Shown here one piece after another: positions 57,742-64,000 of a stretch of DNA of 64,000 bases. The notes beneath the pieces were generated by a model. It was not told where the DNA came from and ran no database searches. It was given only the letters and a program-made list of their open reading frames with translations. The stretch covers positions 4,464,001 to 4,528,000 of the forward strand of contig JBANAY010000001.1 in NCBI GenBank assembly GCA_037952775.1, written 5' to 3'. Made by a program: the position numbers and the translations under genes. Numbering within the stretch: position 1 is the stretch's first letter; the number at the start of each line of letters is the position of its first letter. This stretch comes from Clonostachys chloroleuca (lineage: Eukaryota; Ascomycota; Sordariomycetes; Hypocreales; Bionectriaceae).

Positions 57742-58769
57742 TTAAATCAGCAAGTCTTGCGTTGCTTCTTCGTCAGTGGGTTTGGCCCCAGGCTCGGTCA
57801 GAGTAGTGGCATCGACACCCTGCTGTTCCATCCACGACTTGTTCTGCTCCAGGTACTGCCTCACTCTCAGGCACAGCACCGACAGTAGAATGGCAATTAA
57901 AGTGAAGGCGCTCAGCTTGATATACGTAGTCCCCAGCTGAGCATCCATCCCTCCGATCTTGGAGTCCAGCCTCTTCAGGAACTGAACAAGCGCCAGGCCT
58001 TTGAGCGTCAGGACAGTCGAGGCTGCGGTGTAGCTGATGGCCAAGAGGACGAGATACCACGTGCGCATGCGGGTGCGGACGTCTGGGGTCAACTTCTCGT
58101 CGCTCTTGAGGCACGGGCACAGGCCGTTCCTGCTCATGAAACTGGGGCAGTAGCAACTGGCCAAGGCGGGGAGCCAGCGGATGCCGATCTCCTGGAGGAG
58201 GATGGCGAAGAGGACGACGCCCGTGAAGTAGAAGAGCCAGAGGGCGGGCGCGGTGGAGAATGAGACGGGCGGGAGGTTCTCGGCGTCCCAAGCTGCGAGG
58301 AAGGGGTTGTGGCAGAGTCCACCGTTTGCGTGGTTGCTGCTGCTGCTACTGAGGCACTGCCAGTCGCTCTGGGGCAGCTGCATCCTCGCCGCTGTCTGGC
58401 CCAGGTCGCCCGGGAGGGTGAGGGCGGCGCCGGGGAGGAGGCCGTTGATGTTGTGGACGATGCCGCAGGAGAGGTCCCACGACGCCGAGGGCCACTCCCA
58501 GCCGAAGGCGTTGAGGAACCAGAGGAGGGTGACCTGGTAGCTGGCGGAGGGGTCGTCATCACCGTTGCCGGTGACGATGCCCTTGAAGCGGACGAGGGCG
58601 AGGCGGGAGAGGATGAGGCGGGCGGGACCGGTTGGGTAGTCGCCGTCGAGCTGGAGGGTGCCGGCCTCGAGAGTGAGGAGGAGCGAGGTCGAGGTGAAGA
58701 GGAGGCACAGGACGGCGATCGCCGCGAGGGCGTGGCGGGTGATTTTGCGCTGGGGGGGGAGAGAGCCAT
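57742..58769 (-). CDS. Four-TM membrane protein (Sur7/claudin-like topology), frame break in C8 run
   Basis: Downstream of the C8 run at 58752-58759 one frame is open to the stop at 57742. It reads RKITRHALAAIAVLCLLF (helix 1), a long loop with WDLSCGIVHNINGLLPG, then helices ALWLFYFTGVVLFAILLQE, WYLVLLAISYTAASTVL and YIKLSAFTLIAILLSVLCL, and a polar tail. The frame that contains the only good ATG (58769, MALSPP) differs by one base; a ninth C would give MALSPPQRKITRH. Alternatively CCCCCCCCAG is a real 3' splice site and the first exon lies upstream, but I found none. One large loop and four helices recall Sur7/PalI proteins; I cannot confirm it. Internal ATG at 58383 would drop helix 1. Confidence 0.65.
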
Positions 58770-59534
58770 TGCGAGCGAGTGAGTGAAGGAGTGAGTGAGT
58801 GAAGGAAAGGCGCTCTCAAGAGCTTTGGTTGGGCTTTGAACTCAAATGCAACCGCGACCAAGTCCAGTCACAATGGCGAGGCATAAATACTGGATGATGA
58901 AGGATAAGAAAACGGCGGAAACGTGGCGGCTTGTGTTAAGACTCATAAACAGTCAGTCATTATTTTGTCAGCGCGAGCGAACCCGTTCAGGAAATTCGGG
59001 ATTTGCTAGTCTGAAATTTCTCGTGTTCGCTTAAATTGCCTTGGCTCCCTTCTAAAGTGGCCAGCTTATTTTTTTATTGATGAATACAACTCATGCTAAC
59101 TGGTATTTGTTGTAAGCTCCCTAATCATGTGCATTTCAAAGACACGGTTCACAAACATTGCACCAGCTCAATATGAGAATTTGTTGCAGGTAAGCCACGG
59201 AATTTATTACAAAGGCGGCGCACAAGATATAGCATCTTCCATCCTCTAATCAAGCAATACCCCAAGTTGCTAAGCTTGAAATTCAATATTTTCGATCAAC
59301 ATATATCCCTTGTCGCTGTCACACTTTAGACCTCGTCCTCATAGGATCGCTCCATGCTCAACACAGCCTGTGAGAGCGTCATGAAGCGGCTTTTCCCTAG
59401 TAGTTCGTTCGAGTCACAAGAGCTCATCCAAACTAGTTTCTACAATCTAGTTAAAACTAGGAAGCATCACACATGTCGTTTCAAGAAAAGAGCGCTCTTA
59501 TTTGAGCTCGTGATGTATAATAGCCTTCTACAGT
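58770..59534. other. Intergenic spacer
   Basis: A GAGT-type short repeat at about 58772-58803 precedes 0.7 kb with no convincing gene. It is the promoter of the four-TM gene and the 3' flank of the Zn2Cys6 gene. Confidence 0.4.
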
Positions 59535-61997
59535 CTAGACTGGCATTTCCTGAATCAAGCTATTAAAAAACGATATGTCAATATCTTCAACCACACCTTC
59601 GTTCTCATTCAGCTCCTGGATGGGCAATAGAAAGTCCAAGCTTCCATCTTCAGCACCTTGAGATACGTTGGCAAGATGATCACGCGTGACAAAGGGCATG
59701 AGTTGCGCCAAAGAAGGGTTTTGCAAGATGGGACTGCCAAGCATTTTGGATTGCTGTTGCACTTTCCGGGCTTGATTTGAGGCTGGTAGACGTTGGGCTG
59801 TAGATTCCGCGGGCTCAGATGTTGAGGTGGAATTACGGCTTGTTTTGGTTGGGAGTCGTCCGCTTTGGCCAGGACCGTGCGCGATCCTCACGACCCAGAT
59901 ATGGGGAAGATGAATGGTCAGTACGGAACCATCTGGGCTCAGTTTGAAATGACTACCGCCGGTCTCTTCTTCGCTTTCCATATCAGAGTCCATGCACGAT
60001 GTCACTGTATAGCTCGATCCGGCTGCTGCGTCCTCCTCAATGGCTAGGAGATGCTCGAGTAAGGCGGCCACCATTGATCCAATGGCATCATCATTCACGC
60101 GTGCCATGTCTGACATGTATTGCAGTGTGTGCTCCAGTAAACCACGATCACTCAATCGCTGGTGATCGAGGAAAGGAAACTCCCCATCACCAGTCCTCCT
60201 CCGGCTATGGTCACATATGTGAGCAAGCCCGAGGGCCGTGCAGGCAAGGAAGGCGAGAAGATCCACGCCGCGACAGTAGTACCCGGTTGGTCGAAAAGTG
60301 CGAAAGCTGGCAATCCTAGACAGAATCTCGCGGCTGGCAGAGATGGCTGCCATGCGACTATAGTCATAGTCGCGCGAGGTTTCCAAGGACAAGAGGTACG
60401 GGAGGTGCAAGTGAACGAGCATATGATAGTGCATGAAGTGGCCGTTGAAGCGCAGGGTATCGCGGATCGTGTCCATCTGGCCGTGGCACGAGGACAATGT
60501 AGGGGTCAGCCACCATTGAGGCGGCAATGATGCCGACGAGTCCTGGAGCAGTTTATCAATCTCCTTCGTCTTGGCCGGATCTAACGCGTCTGTGGGCGTG
60601 CGACGCAGAAGGCGTCCCGCAGCAGCGCAATTTAGGCGCTGCATTCGCTCCTCGGGCGTGCAAGTGTCCAGAACCTCTGGCTCGGCGAAACTGTCGTCAA
60701 CAGATATGGGCGGTAAGCCCAACATGATGGAGAGGTAGCGGTCCAGCTGGACCAAACGGAACCAGACGTGATCAGGCTTGAAGGTCGCCCTCGTCAAGGA
60801 CGTCGGCCTGACACCTCGATGCAGGCCTAGCATCTGGGCAATGGTCACAGCACGGCGTGTCGCAAGCCATGATGGTCGGAGGCTACCAGAGTACGATTCG
60901 TAGAGGCCCTCAAGCATGAGACATTCGATACCCTCTATTGATGCGACCAGCTCGTCGTTGGAGGTTACGAGGTGGTGGGCCTTGGAAACGGCACCGGTCA
61001 TGAGTTCCTGGCGGCTTACCCTGAGATTTTCAAGATGCCCCCAGGAGGCTGGCGGTATGCCTTGGAGGAATGTGGCTAGGAGGAGGAGTTTCCGGGCAAT
61101 CAATACCGGATGAGACGAAGGCGACGGTAGCTCAAGCAAGGTCTCTGGTGACGGCAGTTCCATCTCGGGGAGTTTGACAGGCCCAGTGAGACTTGCACCA
61201 CGCATCATGGCAGAATTGTGGACTGGGGCGCCGAGGATGATTTCCATGTCTCGTGCAGCTGGCCATATAGAGAGAAGCTCCCGGCACACGGATTCATATT
61301 TTCCTGGTGAAGTCACGGAATATTCCGTCGAAGGGACGTTTTCCGTGGCTGGTACTGCTATAGTTGTTTGGGTAATGTCTGGCCTTGGTATATGAACATG
61401 GCTTTGCCCTTCCCTAGCAGTACTCTGAAAATTCCGAATGTTAGCTGCATTTGAATATACCCATTTCGCAAGATACTCGATGCTTAGAGGCACAAGACAT
61501 ACTAAGGTGGTTTCTATGCCAGAATAGTCAGGCGAAAACAGAAAAGGATAATCGGCCAAGAATGGTGGGATTTCATCGCCAATAGCCGCAGGTCGTGGGG
61601 CTTGTTGTGGCCTCTTAGATGATGAAGAATCTCCGTGTTGGCTCTGGTCAGCGGCCTGGACAAGACGGCCAACCAGGGCTTCGACTTGGGCCAGTCTGTC
61701 CACAAGATGGCGATTGCTCCCACCGGGCGCCGGTTGGTCTGGAAGGTCCTGGGCAATGCAGCGTGAGCCACGCAGCTTGCAGCCATGACAGACGCCGCCT
61801 ACTGCTCCATCAACTGTGGAAAAGGAGCACCGGGCCTTACGGCGTTTGCACTCCCAACAGCTCGAGGTGCCCTTGCGGAGCTTCCGGCGCTTCGGTGCCG
61901 GAGCCAATGAATCATCTGGGTTAAATGAAGCAGCCTGTTCCATTGCCAAGGTCGATTGCGAAGAGTCGACCCCCGCATTCTCGGCTCCCGGTTCCAA
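59535..61997 (-). CDS. Zn2Cys6 (GAL4-type) transcription factor
   Basis: A single-exon protein of 820 residues. The DNA-binding motif is CWECKRRKARC then, 12 residues on, CHGCKLRGSRC, that is Cys47, 50, 57, 70, 73 and 80, preceded by a basic nuclear signal (PKRRKLRKG). A short coiled stretch (VDRLAQVEALVGRLVQA) follows at about 100-115 and could dimerise. The middle homology region of fungal regulators spans about residues 290-640 (RAVTIAQMLGLHRGV, DHVWFRLVQLDRYLSIMLGLPP). The tail is acidic and may activate. It is transcribed divergently from the NmrA-like reductase at 62405, a usual arrangement for a pathway regulator and its target. Confidence 0.92.
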   Translation of the reverse strand: MEPGAENAGVDSSQSTLAMEQAASFNPDDSLAPAPKRRKLRKGTSSCWECKRRKARCSFSTVDGAVGGVCHGCKLRGSRCIAQDLPDQPAPGGSNRHLVDRLAQVEALVGRLVQAADQSQHGDSSSSKRPQQAPRPAAIGDEIPPFLADYPFLFSPDYSGIETTLVCLVPLSIEYLAKWVYSNAANIRNFQSTAREGQSHVHIPRPDITQTTIAVPATENVPSTEYSVTSPGKYESVCRELLSIWPAARDMEIILGAPVHNSAMMRGASLTGPVKLPEMELPSPETLLELPSPSSHPVLIARKLLLLATFLQGIPPASWGHLENLRVSRQELMTGAVSKAHHLVTSNDELVASIEGIECLMLEGLYESYSGSLRPSWLATRRAVTIAQMLGLHRGVRPTSLTRATFKPDHVWFRLVQLDRYLSIMLGLPPISVDDSFAEPEVLDTCTPEERMQRLNCAAAGRLLRRTPTDALDPAKTKEIDKLLQDSSASLPPQWWLTPTLSSCHGQMDTIRDTLRFNGHFMHYHMLVHLHLPYLLSLETSRDYDYSRMAAISASREILSRIASFRTFRPTGYYCRGVDLLAFLACTALGLAHICDHSRRRTGDGEFPFLDHQRLSDRGLLEHTLQYMSDMARVNDDAIGSMVAALLEHLLAIEEDAAAGSSYTVTSCMDSDMESEEETGGSHFKLSPDGSVLTIHLPHIWVVRIAHGPGQSGRLPTKTSRNSTSTSEPAESTAQRLPASNQARKVQQQSKMLGSPILQNPSLAQLMPFVTRDHLANVSQGAEDGSLDFLLPIQELNENEGVVEDIDISFFNSLIQEMPV

Positions 61998-62033
61998 GCT
62001 CTGTGTGTGTGTGGATGTGGAGGTTGGACATTT

Positions 62034-62054
62034 CCTCCGCCGGTGAGACGGAGG
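62034..62054. promoter_or_regulatory. Everted CGG repeat, candidate Zn2Cys6 site
   Basis: CCTCCG and its exact reverse complement CGGAGG are separated by 9 bp, 37 bp upstream of the regulator's own ATG. The CCG-N9-CGG core suggests possible autoregulation. Confidence 0.35.
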
Positions 62055-62241
62055 TATTACTAATTGTCTCGGTCACCCAGCCATGGGTATCAGTCCACAT
62101 TCCTCAAGAATTGGAACAACCGGACATTCTCCCTTCTACACCCGGCTGATCGGTGGAAGCCCTTATTATTCTCTTCAGAACGAATGTGGGATTCCTAACA
62201 CCGGGACTTAAATCCATAGAATACATCATAGATAGTTAGAG

Positions 62242-62249
62242 TATAAATA
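62242..62249 (+). promoter_or_regulatory. TATA box of the NmrA-like gene
   Basis: TATAAATA, 156-163 bp upstream of the ATG at 62405. Confidence 0.5.
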
Positions 62250-62404
62250 AGGTCACTGTAGGCTCCGTTATGAAGAGAGCCATCGCCAATCACTATCTCT
62301 GTCCTCGATTCAGTCCGCATTGATTAATTTGGCTTCCTGTCTAAGTTCATTCGATAATCTTCCATCGAAATCACGTTCTACAAAACTCGTCAAAGTCAAT
62401 CATC

Positions 62405-63708
62405 ATGGTTAAAATCGCAATTGCTGGCGGGGCAGGCAGTATGTTTCATATACAATAGGGGATCCATTCCCTTGCTATTCAAATCTTTTATTAACAACTT
62501 TAGATGTTGGCCGAGAGATTATCGATGCTTTGGTTGCTGCTAAAAAGCATGAAATCCTAATTCTGTCTCGAAAAGTTCGTTGATTCCTCTTCCAACTTCA
62601 TTCCCAGATCCCATCCTCTAACATGGTGGTTTCAGGAGGCCCCTACAACTCCAATCGCACCCGGAGTCAAATGGGCTCAAGTGTCATATGACAACGTTGA
62701 CGAGTTGACACGGGCCTTGGAAGGAATAGACACTGTGCTATCCTTCATCGCTGAGCCTTACAACCCTGGTTCCGCCAAGCCATCGATTCAGCGAATCCTA
62801 ATCGATGCTTCTATCAAAGCCGGCGTAAGGCGCTTTGCTCCCAGTGAGTGGGCTACGTAAGTCTTGTGCTCGTTGGCATTATTGCCATGTGCCCTTCACT
62901 TATACCTTTGCTGGCCAGGTCCCATTTTGAAGGCATGCATTGGTACTCTTTCAAAAACGATACTAGGAACTACCTTGCCGAACTAAACAAAGATAAGAAG
63001 GTTGGTCAGCAGCTATCCTCATATATTTCGGAACTTCTACTTATAGGGGCTAACGCCCTCTCTGATAGGTCATTGAGTATTCGCTATTCATTCCAGGGCT
63101 TTTCACCAATTATCTCACTTTCCCTTTCCGTTCCTCCAAACACGTCGAGCTTTTCGAAATGCCAATCGACTTTTATCGCCGTCGAATACTCACCCTGGAG
63201 GGCCACGAAGATGACACGATTACCCTCACAACTACCCAAGATATGGCCAAAGTGGTTGCCCGGGCTGTTGAGTATGCAGGAGAATGGCCAGTCTTTGGTG
63301 GCATTGTCGGCTCCAATATCACCATCTCCCAGCTCATAGCCCTTGGGGAGAAGATTCGTACGTCAGTTTTCATCTCATTCGTGCCTCTTTCGCTGACAGG
63401 TTTTCTACCTAGGTGGCCCGTTCCAGATTGAAAAACTCAGCCTGGATGACCTCAAAGCCGGGGTCGTCAAGGCATCCTGGCTTCCCAAAGTCACCCATCC
63501 AGCTATCCCTGTGGAGCAGCGTGAGAGTGCTGCCGGAGCTCTCCTTACAGGCGTCCTATTGGGTATCCACAATGGTTGCTGGAAGGCTACCAACAATGCA
63601 TGGAACGAGCTACTCCCGGATATTGAGCTTTCTCGACCCCAGGATTGGTTGGTAGATGCTTGGGCCAAGATTGATGCCGGTGCCCAGAGTGTCCACATTG
63701 ACGAATAA
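62405..63708 (+). CDS. NmrA-like / isoflavone-reductase-type NAD(P)-binding protein, six exons
   Basis: Exons 62405-62438, 62504-62574, 62636-62856, 62919-63000, 63069-63357 and 63413-63708 give 330 residues; all five introns are 55-68 bp and phases agree. Splicing the 34-nt first exon creates the dinucleotide motif GGAGNVG at residues 8-14. Other family markers are FAPSEWA, YLAELNKDKK and VFGGIVGSNITISQLIALGEKI. NmrA-like and isoflavone-reductase-like atypical SDRs either reduce small molecules or, like NmrA itself, bind NAD(P) to regulate transcription factors. The neighbouring Zn2Cys6 gene makes both roles thinkable; an enzyme is the more common case. Confidence 0.9.
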
Positions 63709-63921
63709 AATGCTAGTTTTAAGAATTTCTGGATCGTATAGATGTAGAATATTAGGGCCTATTTCATATAGACGCCTATAGCATCAGAGAAGCATGAGCA
63801 TTTAACTCGCTCGAGGGAGAGGGAGGAACTACAACATCTTGTCTGCTATTTATGAATCGCGAATAGGAAATAGAAGCTTAAAATTGTCATTCATAGTAAT
63901 ACATCTGCTATTGCGTGATAA
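63709..63921. other. Convergent 3' spacer
   Basis: Short AT-rich tail-to-tail spacer, no gene. Confidence 0.4.
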
Positions 63922-64000
63922 TTACGGTTGAGGGAAAAGGCCCTTGTACTTGAGCAAAGCCTCTTGAAACGGCACAGGCTTTCGGCCAGTCAACTTCTCA
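63922..64000 (-). CDS. C-terminus of a probable second NmrA-like protein (partial)
   Basis: Reading leftward from the window edge, the last 25 residues before TAA are EKLTGRKPVPFQEALLKYKG followed by LFPQP. LTGRKPxxFxE...K is how NmrA-like NAD(P)-binding proteins usually end. The gene continues beyond the window, so the family call rests on this short stretch. Confidence 0.5.
   Translation of the reverse strand, partial: EKLTGRKPVPFQEALLKYKGLFPQP

Larger units (their letters stand above)
61998..62404. promoter_or_regulatory. Bidirectional promoter, TF / NmrA-like gene
   Basis: A 407-bp divergent region. It holds TATAAATA at 62242-62249 for the plus-strand gene and, near the regulator's ATG, the inverted repeat CCTCCG-N9-CGGAGG (62034-62054), of the kind that Zn2Cys6 dimers bind. 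Confidence 0.55.

Noticed and set aside
58134..58769. 211-residue Ser/Pro-rich minus-strand ORF
   Set aside because: It shares the ATG of the four-TM protein but reads helix 1 and the loop out of frame as low-complexity Ser/Pro.

Overview
The window looks like nuclear DNA of a filamentous ascomycete (Pezizomycotina, most likely a sordariomycete). The evidence is short 50-80 bp introns with GTAAGT/GTATGT-type donors and CTRAC-like branch points, GC-rich codon use, long intergenic stretches, and typical mould families: GMC oxidoreductase, Zn2Cys6 regulator, PTH11-type 7-TM protein, NmrA-like and SDR enzymes, F-box/ankyrin protein. I assigned identities from motifs and splice reconstruction by eye, without a database search.

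Layout. 1-2152 (+) is the 3' part of a GMC oxidoreductase with one frame break. 2470-5035 (-) is an F-box/ankyrin protein whose short first exon holds the F-box. A 5.2 kb gene-free stretch leads to 10240-11890 (+), a secreted Cys-rich single-pass membrane protein. 12765-13478 (+) is a NADAR-domain enzyme behind a TATA box and a 5'UTR intron. Next come a small secreted protein with an apparent GC-AG intron (17352-17990 +), an alpha/beta hydrolase (19545-20651 +), a 1273-residue repeat-rich protein with ten SRRxS repeats (21356-25177 +), a tiny membrane protein with a 17-nt first exon (25626-26096 -), an EDC4/Ge-1-like mRNA decapping scaffold split by a one-base frame break (27372-32317 +), an MDR oxidoreductase (33238-34423 -) and a PIN4/Cip2-like RRM+R3H RNA-binding protein (36759-38766 -).

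38.8-47.3 kb holds no convincing gene. It is followed by a frame-disrupted Ulp1-like protease locus (47336-49661 -) that resembles a mobile-element relic. The right end carries a PTH11-like 7-TM protein (50086-51449 -), an SDR with a mitochondrial-type leader (52587-53721 +), an M4 metallopeptidase of protealysin type (55957-57495 +), a four-TM protein with a frame break in a C8 run (57742-58769 -), a Zn2Cys6 regulator (59535-61997 -) divergent from an NmrA-like reductase (62405-63708 +), and the C-terminus of what may be a second NmrA-like gene (63922-64000 -).

The last three genes may form a small regulator-reductase unit. EDC4-like and PIN4-like proteins both act in mRNA metabolism and are housekeeping. 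Three otherwise good genes each lack exactly one base in a homopolymer run (A6, C5, C8), which points to sequence error before biology.
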